Shown here: positions 1-6,877 of the stretch, piece by piece | Position numbering within the stretch: position 1 is the first letter of the stretch | Layout: each line of letters begins with the position of its first letter | DNA from: an uncultured Clostridia bacterium | Lineage (GTDB): Bacteria > Bacillota > Clostridia > Christensenellales > UBA1242 | Assembly: GCA_947589615.1 (NCBI GenBank) | Contig: CANQBU010000048.1 | Coordinates: 1-9,353 of the forward strand | Length of the DNA stretch: 9,353 bases | Direction of reading: 5' to 3' | Made by a program: the position numbers and the translations under genes | Notes under the pieces: generated by a model | What the model saw: the letters and a program-made list of their open reading frames with translations, nothing else | The model's database searches: none | Told to the model about the DNA's origin: nothing

Positions 1-367
1 TGCAGAGGCAGAAGGGGAATATAAAAAATTGCTTGAAACAAATCTAAAAATAATTGCAAAAATGGCTGGAGGAACGGAATGTTTCTTAGTGGATTGTGAA
101 CCTAAGGAAAAATGCGTAAAAGTTATCAGTGATGATATTAAGGTTTATATTCCAATGGGCGAAATTGTGGATATGGAAAAAGAGAGAAAAAGATTAATCC
201 AAGAAATAGAAGATATTAAATTTGAAATTAGCAGGTCTGAAAAAATGCTCTCTAATTCTGGATTCGTTGAAAAAGCCCCAAAAGAACTTGTTGAGAAAGA
301 AAGAGAGAAGTTAAATAATAATAAAATAATTTTAAATAAGCTTTCCACTGAATTTAAGAATATATAA
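1..367 (+). CDS. valS: Valyl-tRNA synthetase, C-terminal fragment
   Basis: This is the last ~121 residues of valyl-tRNA synthetase, which charges tRNA-Val in the cytoplasm. The frame is open from position 2 to the TAA at 365-367 and the gene enters from outside the window, so the catalytic domain and editing domain are not visible. What is seen is the typical C-terminal arm: a short strand region ending in VYIPMGEIVDMEKERKRL, then a charged antiparallel coiled coil containing the family hallmark LSNSGFVEKAPKELVEKEREKL. In the family this arm packs against the tRNA elbow. No in-window start should be assigned; the TTG at 29 is internal. No terminator with a clear U-tract follows the stop before the next gene. 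Identification rests on the hallmark motif and on its position at the end of a long open frame. Confidence 0.95.
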   Translation, partial: AEAEGEYKKLLETNLKIIAKMAGGTECFLVDCEPKEKCVKVISDDIKVYIPMGEIVDMEKERKRLIQEIEDIKFEISRSEKMLSNSGFVEKAPKELVEKEREKLNNNKIILNKLSTEFKNI

Positions 368-420
368 TTACATACAATAATATGTATTTCGTATTTCAGA
401 CATAATACAATATACCTATG

Positions 421-424
421 AGGA
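421..424 (+). promoter_or_regulatory. Ribosome binding site choosing the start at 430
   Basis: AGGA lies 5 bases before the ATG at 430. The in-frame ATG at 418 has no purine-rich site upstream and itself overlaps this AGGA, so 430 is the better start for the downstream membrane protein gene. I saw no convincing -35/-10 pair in 368-429. Confidence 0.5.
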
Positions 425-429
425 ATGTT

Positions 430-1189
430 ATGAAGAAGAATTGGATTAAATTTAAGGAATTTTCTAAAAGAGATAAGGTTTTCAGAATAATTATAATGAT
501 AATGACTGCAGTTTTACTTATTTCTACCTTTGTGTATTTGATTAACTATGTAGTAAGCGGAAATACGCAGCGGCGTTGGTTCCCTTGTGCGGGCTGTATG
601 ATAGTTTATATATTGCCATATATTTATGAGTTGATATTTAGAAGAAGAATATCTAACATGATTTTGTTTTTATATACGTTTTATTCTTTCTTGGCAGGAT
701 TATTGGGCTGCGTTGTAGGACTTTATGGAAAGATTGTATGGTATGATATATTTATACATACATTGGCAGGTTACACATTTGCAACACTTGGCCTACTTAT
801 TGTTTCACGAATATTTGATTATAAAAAATTAAATCCTTGGTTTATTGCATTTTTTGCCTTATTGGTAACATTGTGTGCTGAATATATATGGACTAAATTC
901 CCAAGGAGCAACTGTTCCGGGTTATAAGGCTCCTTTGGTTACAGATACAATGGAAGATATGCTATGTAATTTTTCAGGTGGCATTTTATTCTGTATTCAA
1001 TTTTTAATAGGGAGACTAACGAAATTTTCTTTTGGAATTAAATTTTATGAGCATGAACTTTGCTATAAACGCTTTATAAAAGGTGATTTCCCTAAGCAAA
1101 GCGAAGAAGATGCAAATAAAAAACAAGAGGGAATTGATGAGGAAGAAAAATCAATTGAAGAAAACTCAAAGATAAACAATGACTTATAA
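430..1189 (+). pseudogene. YjdF/DUF2238-type membrane protein, frame broken near 890
   Basis: Two open frames together read as one membrane protein. The first (430-927) has a basic N-terminus and about five hydrophobic segments, including a YDIFIHTLAGYTFATLG stretch with the conserved Asp/His/Gly pattern of the DUF2238 (YjdF) family. The second, one base over, is open from about 875 to 1189 and supplies the missing family end: GLNSQ, then a DTMEDMLCNFSGGILF helix, then an acidic C-terminal tail. Neither half alone looks complete. In the family roughly ten residues (a WE..EF type helix) usually separate the AEYIW-like part from the GxNSQ-like part, and they are absent here, so a small deletion of non-triplet length is more likely than a single-base error. 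The family's role is not firmly known. The downstream piece has no ribosome binding site. It follows valS in the same direction and ends before a shared terminator. Family assignment is moderate; the frame break is directly visible. Confidence 0.65.
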
Positions 1190-1261
1190 TTCGTTATTTA
1201 CTGCAAGAATTACTTACTTCTTTCGCTGATATAATTTATATTAAGCAAGCAAGAATTAGGG

Positions 1262-1320
1262 AAATTTAAAAAAGACAATATCATTGAAAAAATCAAATTG
1301 ATATTGTCTTTTTTAAATTT
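1262..1320. terminator. Bidirectional intrinsic terminator between convergent genes
   Basis: Bases 1262-1283 and 1299-1320 form a perfect 22-bp stem. Inside it 1284-1287 can pair with 1293-1296 around an A5 loop. The stem carries A6 on its left side and T6 on its right, so a U-tract is produced whichever strand is transcribed. It sits between the end of the YjdF-like gene (1189) and the end of the minus-strand ABC transporter (1331) and should serve both. Confidence 0.9.
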
Positions 1321-1330
1321 TAAGTTAATT

Positions 1331-3502
1331 TTACTCTCGCCTGAGTGATTCTACAGGGTCTAGTTTCGCAGCCTTACTTGAAGGATAAAGTCCTGCCAAA
1401 ACGCTAATTACTATGCTTAGGGCGAGTGCTTCAAAGAAGTAATACCACATCATTCTAATTGGGGCAAAACCTAATATTGAATTAAATATTAAAGTTAAGA
1501 TGCCTCCTATAATTAACGTAAATATAATTCCTGCTATACCTGATAATATGCCAACCAAGAAACTTTCTGTGCTGAATATAAGTTTTATATCCTTTTTTCT
1601 CGCTCCGATACTCTTTAAAACACCTATTTCTTTTGTTCTTTCAGATACACTCATATAGAGGACGACTAAAATCATAATCATAGCAACAATTAGGGAAATT
1701 CCTGCAATAACTGTAAGTGCGATTGAGAAAGTGTTAAGCATTTCGGAAAACATTTCAACAAGTTGCTCTTCCACAGAGCCAGACAAATCTTTTCTGTTTT
1801 CCTTAACATAATCCTCAATCATAGTTTTTATTTTTTCATTGCCAGTTTCTATAAACAGGAGAGTTGGGACTAAACCAGAAGCCTCTTCTCCTTTATCCTC
1901 TTGTGCGGCTTTTATGCTGGCATCTAAGAAATCATAATCTATATACATTATCATTGAGTTGGAAAAGACCGAAACGTCAATAATTGCTGATACTTTTACA
2001 GGCATACGAAGGTGATATGTATCAAAAGTTATATTTAAAAAGACTTCTTTTCCAACACATTCTTCAAGATCTTCAATTTCAAAGAATTCTGCTGCAGCAG
2101 GGGAAAGCATGATTTCATTTTCTTTACTGATATGACCGTTATCTGTTAATAACTTATTTTCGGTATAATATGGAGGTGTAGTATATAAATATAATAATTT
2201 TGTAGATATTTCTTTAATTTCTCCATTTTCATCTGGTTCGGCAGGAATGTAAGAAATTGACCCCATCGTAAATGCTGGAACGCTAAATCCATAAGATAAG
2301 TTTTTATTTTCATTTTCTTGATCATAAATAATTTGAAAATCTGTTTTGTCTTTTATATGATTGTTAATATCATTCGAAACTTCCTGTATTTCTTGTTCTG
2401 TAAATGCTCCACTCAATATTGTTTGAGAGTCTATTTCTCCACTATTATGTATTTTATTACCATTTCTATCTCGACCACTTTTTGATAGCGTAACTATTGT
2501 AGGATTTGAATATTCTGCTGCTTGGTCAGAAATATATCCTGTTAGACCCGAACCAAAAGAAAGCATTAAAATCATTGAGATAAGAGAAATTGAAACGCCT
2601 ATTGCCATTAAAAGGTTTTTAATTTTACTTGCCCACATATTATGGATGGACAATTTTACAGCAGACAAGAACGATAAATGTCCTTTCGATTTTTTACTTT
2701 TTGTTTGAATATTTTTGACCTCAGCGAAAGTATAAGTTTCTTTGCTAGGTATAAATTTGTTTCCATAAACAGAACTTTTATTTTTTAATAGAATTTTTGT
2801 CATATGTTTTTCATATTTATTATTTTTTGTATCACTGATTATTTTTCCATCAGAAATTTCAACAATTCTTGAGGAGACAGATGCAACTTTTTCTGAATGT
2901 GTAACCATAATTACTAGTTTGCCATTGTCGGCAATTTCTTTTAAAATCTCAAGAATTTGTTGAGACGTTCCGCTGTCAAGTGCGCCTGTAGGTTCATCTG
3001 CCAAGATTATGTCGGGATCATTGATTAACGCTCTTGCAATTGCAACTCGTTGCTTCTGACCACCTGAAAGTTGTGTGGGCTTTTTCTTTAAATGATTTTT
3101 TAAACCTAATTTTGTCAATAGCTCAATTGCTTTATGGTTTTTTATGCTTTCTTTTTCATTTGAAAGAGTGAGACCTATGGTTACATTGTCAAGCACTGAG
3201 AGGTGAGGTATAAGGTTAAAAGATTGAAAAACAAAGCCTATTTTTTTCTTTCTGTAATCATCAAGTTCTTTATCTTTAAAATCTTTTAAATTATGCCCAC
3301 TTATATTTATTGTGCCGGTATAACTTGAATCTAGTCCACCTATTAAGTTCATTAAAGTGCTCTTACCACTTCCGCTTTCACCGACAATGGAAACAAGCTC
3401 TCCTTTATCGAATGAAACGCTTATATTGCTTAACGCAGTAAACTTTTCTTTGCTTTCAATGTCATAATCCTTGTTGACGTCTTTTAACTCTAAGATTTTC
3501 AT
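1331..3502 (-). CDS. MacB-like ABC exporter, ATPase fused to FtsX permease
   Basis: The 723-residue protein joins a complete ABC ATPase to a permease in one chain, the arrangement of MacB-type exporters. Visible ATPase motifs: Walker A GESGSGKS (41-48), Q-loop FVFQSF with Gln93, signature LSGGQ (145-149), Walker B IILADE (165-170), D-loop around 175, and H-loop His202. A basic linker (about 225-285) leads to the first membrane helix (295-320). A ~270-residue extracytoplasmic domain follows (321-590), then three helices (about 591-618, 645-672, 688-706). The FtsX signature SERTKEIGVLKSIGARKKDI lies between helices 2 and 3. Two chains would form the transporter, working by mechanotransmission to move or extract a substrate such as a peptide, lipid or drug; the substrate is unknown. 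The start at 3502 is chosen over the in-frame ATG at 3550 because AGGAGG stands just upstream and the MKILELKDVNKDY opening matches the family. It is monocistronic, with its own promoter and terminator. Confidence 0.93.
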   Translation of the reverse strand: MKILELKDVNKDYDIESKEKFTALSNISVSFDKGELVSIVGESGSGKSTLMNLIGGLDSSYTGTINISGHNLKDFKDKELDDYRKKKIGFVFQSFNLIPHLSVLDNVTIGLTLSNEKESIKNHKAIELLTKLGLKNHLKKKPTQLSGGQKQRVAIARALINDPDIILADEPTGALDSGTSQQILEILKEIADNGKLVIMVTHSEKVASVSSRIVEISDGKIISDTKNNKYEKHMTKILLKNKSSVYGNKFIPSKETYTFAEVKNIQTKSKKSKGHLSFLSAVKLSIHNMWASKIKNLLMAIGVSISLISMILMLSFGSGLTGYISDQAAEYSNPTIVTLSKSGRDRNGNKIHNSGEIDSQTILSGAFTEQEIQEVSNDINNHIKDKTDFQIIYDQENENKNLSYGFSVPAFTMGSISYIPAEPDENGEIKEISTKLLYLYTTPPYYTENKLLTDNGHISKENEIMLSPAAAEFFEIEDLEECVGKEVFLNITFDTYHLRMPVKVSAIIDVSVFSNSMIMYIDYDFLDASIKAAQEDKGEEASGLVPTLLFIETGNEKIKTMIEDYVKENRKDLSGSVEEQLVEMFSEMLNTFSIALTVIAGISLIVAMIMILVVLYMSVSERTKEIGVLKSIGARKKDIKLIFSTESFLVGILSGIAGIIFTLIIGGILTLIFNSILGFAPIRMMWYYFFEALALSIVISVLAGLYPSSKAAKLDPVESLRRE

Positions 3503-3507
3503 TTTTT

Positions 3508-3513
3508 CCTCCT
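3508..3513 (-). promoter_or_regulatory. Ribosome binding site fixing the ABC transporter start
   Basis: Read on the minus strand, AGGAGG is followed after 5 A residues by the ATG at 3502. The longer in-frame start at 3550 lacks any such site, and its extra 16 residues include the codons of this ribosome binding site itself. Confidence 0.85.
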
Positions 3514-3580
3514 CGTATTCAGTTAAACGTAATAGAAATAATTCAATCATGATTATTATGCTTAGGAATATTACTAATTA

Positions 3581-3609
3581 ATTATATGATAAATAAAATT
3601 TTTAGTCAA
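3581..3609 (-). promoter_or_regulatory. Promoter of the ABC transporter gene
   Basis: On the minus strand TTGACT (3609-3604) and a perfect TATAAT (3586-3581) are separated by exactly 17 bases, a near-consensus housekeeping sigma promoter. Transcription should start near 3574, giving an untranslated leader of about 70 bases before the ATG at 3502. No clear operator was seen. Confidence 0.75.
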
Positions 3610-3654
3610 TATATTTAAATTATAAAATTAATTTTTTATTTTTTTTAAATTTGA

Positions 3655-3683
3655 TTGCATACAATTATTTTATATGCTAAAAT
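3655..3683 (+). promoter_or_regulatory. Promoter of the repeat-protein gene, extended -10
   Basis: TTGCAT (3655-3660), a 17-base spacer and TAAAAT (3678-3683), preceded by TG at 3675-3676, form an extended -10 promoter. The start would be about 3690, directly at the GGAGG ribosome binding site (3691-3695), so the leader before the ATG at 3700 is only about 10 bases. It is divergent from the ABC transporter promoter; about 45 bases of T/A-rich sequence lie between the two. Confidence 0.6.
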
Positions 3684-3699
3684 AATAAACGGAGGAAAT

Positions 3700-4569
3700 A
3701 TGAGTTTATTTAAAAACAAGGAAAAAGTTATAGATCCTATTATTCATGATGAGGAATCGAATTTTTCATTATCAGGTGGTGTTCATATTTTAAACAAATG
3801 CCAAAATGTTACTGTATCTGGCAGTGCGGTTGTTCTTGAAAGTTTTAATTGCACATTCAAGGAAATTTGCGGGAAAGCTGTTGTTCAAATGATAGAAGAT
3901 GGAGTTGTTGACACATTAACCGGAAAAGCAAAAATAGGATTATTTAAAAGCGGAAAGATTACAACAATAAATGACTGTGAAATCGATTATGTTAAAGGGA
4001 AATCAAGTATAGGCACTGTAAATGGAGGTTTTATACGCTTTGTTGATGGCAAGGCTGAACTTGCAACATTAACTAATGGAAGAGTGATGTTTGTTAGAGA
4101 TAAAGCAAGAATTGTCACTATGATTGAGGGAAGCATAGTTGGCCTATATAATTCTTCACATCTTGTTAGTATGCTACACGGCGAAATAACTTATTTGCTT
4201 AATTCTACAAAAATTGGAACCATGAATAATGGGAAGATAGGTCTTTTTGCGGATAATAGCGAAGTTTCGACATTTAATAATGGAAAAATTGACGAAATGA
4301 TTGGTAAAGCGTTTATTGCTGCAAATATGAATGGTGAAATTGGATATCAAGATTCACAAACAATTATATTGTATTCGCCACAGAATAGTGCAAAGAGAAT
4401 GAATGAATATAAACAAGAAAAAGAAGAACGAAGCGGAGAGCAAAAACAAGAAAATTTAGAAGCTGAAGAACAGTCTCAAGAAGGTTTAGGTGAAGTTGCG
4501 CAAGAGGAAGAGAAGACCAAACAAAAAGAAGAACAATTAAAAATAGACACAGATTCGGAAGATAAGTAG
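3700..4569 (+). CDS. 17-residue repeat protein, predicted beta-solenoid
   Basis: I do not recognise a named family with certainty. The 289-residue protein starts at the ATG after GGAGGAAAT; the longer frame from 3655 would run through the promoter. It has no signal peptide and no membrane helix, so it should be cytoplasmic. Residues 59-219 are built of 17-residue units of the form KAxIxxMxxGxIxxLxx, with alternating hydrophobic residues and a conserved Gly near position 10. This is the pattern of a right- or left-handed beta-solenoid, one turn per unit. One half unit (93-100) breaks the phase after the second repeat. The tail (about 232-289) is rich in Glu, Lys and Gln and is probably extended or helical. 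Its gene is first in a cluster: the metal exporter gene follows after 19 bases and a Rho-like gene after that. Polymer-forming scaffold proteins of the bactofilin kind are a distant structural comparison only. Function unknown. Confidence 0.8.
   Translation: MSLFKNKEKVIDPIIHDEESNFSLSGGVHILNKCQNVTVSGSAVVLESFNCTFKEICGKAVVQMIEDGVVDTLTGKAKIGLFKSGKITTINDCEIDYVKGKSSIGTVNGGFIRFVDGKAELATLTNGRVMFVRDKARIVTMIEGSIVGLYNSSHLVSMLHGEITYLLNSTKIGTMNNGKIGLFADNSEVSTFNNGKIDEMIGKAFIAANMNGEIGYQDSQTIILYSPQNSAKRMNEYKQEKEERSGEQKQENLEAEEQSQEGLGEVAQEEEKTKQKEEQLKIDTDSEDK
3874..4356 (+). repeat. Array of 51-base coding repeats (17 residues each)
   Basis: At protein level the units begin at residues 59, 76, 101, 118, 135, 152, 169, 186 and 203 of the 3700-4569 product, nine units of exactly 17 residues plus an 8-residue half unit at 93-100. 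At DNA level the units are clearly diverged, so this is an old protein repeat rather than a recent tandem duplication. Confidence 0.75.
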
Positions 4570-4588
4570 ATTTGAGGTTACCTTTAGT

Positions 4589-5536
4589 ATGAGAATTTTT
4601 TTAGATGCATTATGGGATACCTTAAAGGATACTCTTATCATCTTGCCACTGCTTTATTTAACCTATCTTTTAGTAAGTTATTTTTCCCATAATGATAATG
4701 AAAAGTATTCAAAGATTTTGCATCATACAAATAAGGCAGGTCCGGTAATAGGGGCTCTCTTAGGGAGTATACCGCAATGCGGATTTTCGTCTGTAATGAG
4801 CAACTTATTTTCAAAAAAAATTGTAACATTGGGGACTCTTATTGCCGTTTTTATTGCAACAAGTGATGAAGCTTTGCCATTGATGATTTCAAGACCTGAA
4901 TTTATTCCAAAACTTCTACTATTAATGCTTATTAAAATTGTTTTTGGAATTATAATTGGATATGGTATAGACATTGTCGTAAATGCATTTTCGAAACGAA
5001 AACAAATTGAAAATGAATTTCATGATAAATATTGTCATGATGGTAAAGAAGTAACTTATCATGCTGAAGAATTAGATGTTCAACATAAGCACCACCACGA
5101 GCACGAAGACGAGCATAATCACTCGCATTGTTGTGCAACAAATATTTTTATTGATGCTTTGAAACACACGGTTATAATACTCGCGTATGTATTTGTGGCT
5201 ACTCTTACAATAAACCTTATTCGAGGATATTGTGGAGGATTAGAGCCTTTAAAGACAATATTTACTTCAAATGTTTACTTGCAGATTTTATTGGCAAGTA
5301 TAATCGGTTTAATACCAAATTGTGCCGCATCTGTATTTTTAGTAGAAATGTTTATGGAGGGAGTAATTGTATTCCCTGCATTGGTGGCTGGATTAAGTGC
5401 TGGAGCAGGTGTTGGTTTGATTGTTCTTTATACTTGTAATTACAAAAGATTAAAAATTAACCTTTTAATAACATTTCTTATGTTTATGTTTGCATTATTA
5501 GTTGGATTAATAGTTAATTTTATTCCAATTTGGTAA
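4589..5536 (+). CDS. Putative metal/arsenic efflux permease (ArsP_2-like)
   Basis: This 315-residue membrane protein resembles the ArsP_2 group (putative heavy-metal exporters, some called putative manganese transporters or arsenic efflux proteins). It has two related halves of about four hydrophobic segments each. The repeat is clearest in GALLGSIPQCGFSS (55-68) and ASIIGLIPNCAASV (236-249), each with a Pro-x-Cys in or beside a membrane helix. TSDEALPLM (91-99) is also typical. The halves are joined by a long hydrophilic loop (about 135-185) ending in a dense metal-binding stretch with eight His in residues 166-180 followed by Cys181-Cys182. Expected role: export of a divalent cation or metalloid across the cytoplasmic membrane; the substrate cannot be read from sequence. 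GAGG at 4574-4577 is a somewhat distant ribosome binding site. The 19-base gap from the repeat-protein gene and lack of a promoter suggest co-transcription with it. Confidence 0.8.
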   Translation: MRIFLDALWDTLKDTLIILPLLYLTYLLVSYFSHNDNEKYSKILHHTNKAGPVIGALLGSIPQCGFSSVMSNLFSKKIVTLGTLIAVFIATSDEALPLMISRPEFIPKLLLLMLIKIVFGIIIGYGIDIVVNAFSKRKQIENEFHDKYCHDGKEVTYHAEELDVQHKHHHEHEDEHNHSHCCATNIFIDALKHTVIILAYVFVATLTINLIRGYCGGLEPLKTIFTSNVYLQILLASIIGLIPNCAASVFLVEMFMEGVIVFPALVAGLSAGAGVGLIVLYTCNYKRLKINLLITFLMFMFALLVGLIVNFIPIW

Positions 5537-5589
5537 AATTTGCATAAATACACATAATATATTGAAAAATATTATTAGGAGAACAAAAG

Positions 5590-6711
5590 ATGAAATATGA
5601 TGAAAAACAAATAGAGGAGATGGTAAAGGATTTGGGGATCTTTGAGCTCCGAGCAGTGGCCAGACAACTGGGGGTGCCGTCGCCTACAACAAAAAAAAGA
5701 GAAGAATTGATTCTGCTTATAAAGGAATCTGTTAGGGAAAGTGGTCCAATAGAATTGAATGACCAAAAAAGGGGACGGCCATATAAAAAATTAAATGTTT
5801 TAGATAACTTGACAAATAAATTAAGTTTAGAAAATAAACCTTATGTGCCTGAATATAACTCAATTTTAGCTTTTCACCAGGAGGAAAAACCTTTGTTAAT
5901 GACAGATGATGAATTATATATAAAGGAAGGAATTGTTCGTAAAACGGATACTGCTACTGGATTTTTTGATTTAAGAAGTGGTGATTTGGTATTTTTATCT
6001 GATACATTGGATATTCGTGCTGAAGTCAACACCGGAGATAAAATAAAGGTAGAATCAAAAAGAGTTGCAGAAGCTAATTATTATCTTTCATCAAAGATTA
6101 TTGAAATAAATGATGTTAAAATTGATGAATATATATCTAAGCTTTCCCCAAAAGGGAATGATATAATTGATGAACGATATATTCCTTTTGCCGATAATAA
6201 AAGAATTATGGTGGGACGAAGGAATTTATATCTTCTTGAAGAAGATATTTATGAAAATAATTTTTATAGGAATCTTTATGAATATTGCAATAAAAATGGT
6301 TTTGAAATTATAACTATCGGTGCTAATATACCGTTTGAAGATAACATATATTTTAATAATTTAAAAATCAAAAATAATTTTACAATGGTTTATGGTTCAG
6401 ATGCGGAACAAATTAACAACAGAGTAATTGATGGAATTAATTATGCGGAAAGACAAAGAGAACTTGGAAAAGAAGTTGTAGTGTTTGTCGCTGATGTAGT
6501 TGAGGTTTTGAGAAGTTTTGATAGAAATTTTGAACTTCAGGCAGGCGAACAACATGCACAGAAAACTATTATAATTTTTAAAAAATTATTGGAATTTGCA
6601 AAATCAAACAGCAATCATAGTAGTGGAACATTAATAATGGGATATTGCGATGGCGATAAAGATGATAAATTCCTTATGAACGATATATTTAAAATAAGTA
6701 AAAAAATTTAG
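5590..6711 (+). CDS. Rho-like protein with degenerate ATPase domain
   Basis: The 373-residue protein follows the domain order of transcription termination factor Rho but is shorter. Residues 10-46 (LGIFELRAVARQLGV ... LILLIKES) match the Rho N-terminal helical domain. A basic linker holds KRGRPYKK (60-67), an AT-hook-like core. Residues 108-175 match the Rho cold-shock-like RNA-binding domain, with ATGFFDL in the place of GYGFLR, then a typical tGDKI strand and an ANYYLSSKI end. Residues 180-368 still align in outline with the Rho motor: EVVVFVADVVEVLRSFD (295-311) sits where Rho has VVILLDSITRLARAYN. But no GKT/GKS P-loop exists (KRIMVGRRNLYLLEE instead), the Walker B Asp position is Ala301, and the Rho C-terminal arginine-finger segment is not recognisable. 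I infer an RNA-binding, probably non-motor Rho paralogue. AGGAG stands upstream of ATG 5590. The gene lies 53 bases after the exporter gene and ends before two hairpins. Confidence 0.82.
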   Translation: MKYDEKQIEEMVKDLGIFELRAVARQLGVPSPTTKKREELILLIKESVRESGPIELNDQKRGRPYKKLNVLDNLTNKLSLENKPYVPEYNSILAFHQEEKPLLMTDDELYIKEGIVRKTDTATGFFDLRSGDLVFLSDTLDIRAEVNTGDKIKVESKRVAEANYYLSSKIIEINDVKIDEYISKLSPKGNDIIDERYIPFADNKRIMVGRRNLYLLEEDIYENNFYRNLYEYCNKNGFEIITIGANIPFEDNIYFNNLKIKNNFTMVYGSDAEQINNRVIDGINYAERQRELGKEVVVFVADVVEVLRSFDRNFELQAGEQHAQKTIIIFKKLLEFAKSNSNHSSGTLIMGYCDGDKDDKFLMNDIFKISKKI

Positions 6712-6740
6712 TATATTTTTCTATAATCTACATAATATAA

Positions 6741-6780
6741 TTTTGTAAAGTGATAATTATAATTTATATCCTTTACAAAA
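6741..6780 (+). other. Inverted repeat after the Rho-like gene
   Basis: TTTTGTAAAG (6741-6750) and CTTTACAAAA (6771-6780) are perfect 10-base inverted arms around a 20-base AT-only-plus-two loop in which GATA and TATC can extend the stem past one unpaired T. A TATAAT within the loop (6758-6763) has no good -35. The last four bases of the right arm overlap the A-tract of the next hairpin. It may help protect the mRNA end or form an alternative to the terminator. Confidence 0.5.
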
Positions 6781-6830
6781 ACAAATCGCAAGGGTGAGTT
6801 ATCAAGCTCTGGAAGGCGATTTGTTTTTTT
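6777..6830 (+). terminator. Intrinsic terminator of the 3700-6711 cluster
   Basis: ACAAATCGC (6781-6789) pairs with GCGATTTGT (6816-6824), flanked by A on the left and T7 on the right, so the pairing can reach 13 bp. A small inner stem (GAGTT 6796-6800 with AAGCTC around 6805-6809) closes on a 4-base loop. It lies 66 bases after the Rho-like stop and just before the lgt promoter, so it separates the two units. Confidence 0.75.
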
Positions 6831-6841
6831 ATAAATTTTAT

Positions 6842-6871
6842 TTGACATTTGGGCGCATAAATGATTATAAT
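6842..6871 (+). promoter_or_regulatory. Promoter of lgt, placed for a leaderless mRNA
   Basis: A consensus TTGACA (6842-6847) and a consensus TATAAT (6866-6871) are 18 bases apart. The usual start distance puts +1 at about 6877-6879, on the lgt ATG (6878-6880). No Shine-Dalgarno sequence precedes that ATG. It begins about a dozen bases after the terminator of the previous unit. Confidence 0.8.
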
Positions 6872-6877
6872 ATTTTT

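Noticed and set aside
875..1189. Independent small gene after the YjdF-like frame
   Set aside because: It begins with GTG inside the upstream coding sequence, has no ribosome binding site, and carries the missing end of the same protein family.
3503..3550. Longer start of the ABC transporter and a possible upstream leader peptide
   Set aside because: The frame is the same as the gene with no stop, the strong AGGAGG sits just before 3502, and no ribosome binding site precedes 3550.
3590..3660. AT-rich intergenic stretch as a replication origin or phage attachment site
   Set aside because: No DnaA boxes, iterons or repeated core were seen; the composition is explained by two divergent promoters.
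3655..3699. Earlier start of the repeat protein
   Set aside because: Those codons cover the predicted -35 and -10 elements; GGAGG points to the ATG at 3700.
4723..5141. Minus-strand open frames opposite the metal exporter
   Set aside because: They are shadows of a well-supported membrane protein gene and show no domain or ribosome binding site.
5537..5589. Promoter for the Rho-like gene
   Set aside because: A TAATAT is present but only a poor -35 (TTGGTA, 19-base spacing) can be paired with it; not strong enough to list.
6781..6824. Possible T-box or riboswitch element because of AGGGTGAG and a terminator-like hairpin
   Set aside because: The T-box AGGGTGGNACCGCG motif is not present, no specifier stem is visible, and the lgt promoter lies downstream of the hairpin, so it cannot control lgt as a leader. 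I kept it as a terminator with extra structure.
6794..6877. Longer N-terminus of Lgt
   Set aside because: It would be translated from inside the terminator hairpin and promoter, and the added residues do not match the family; the match begins at 6878.
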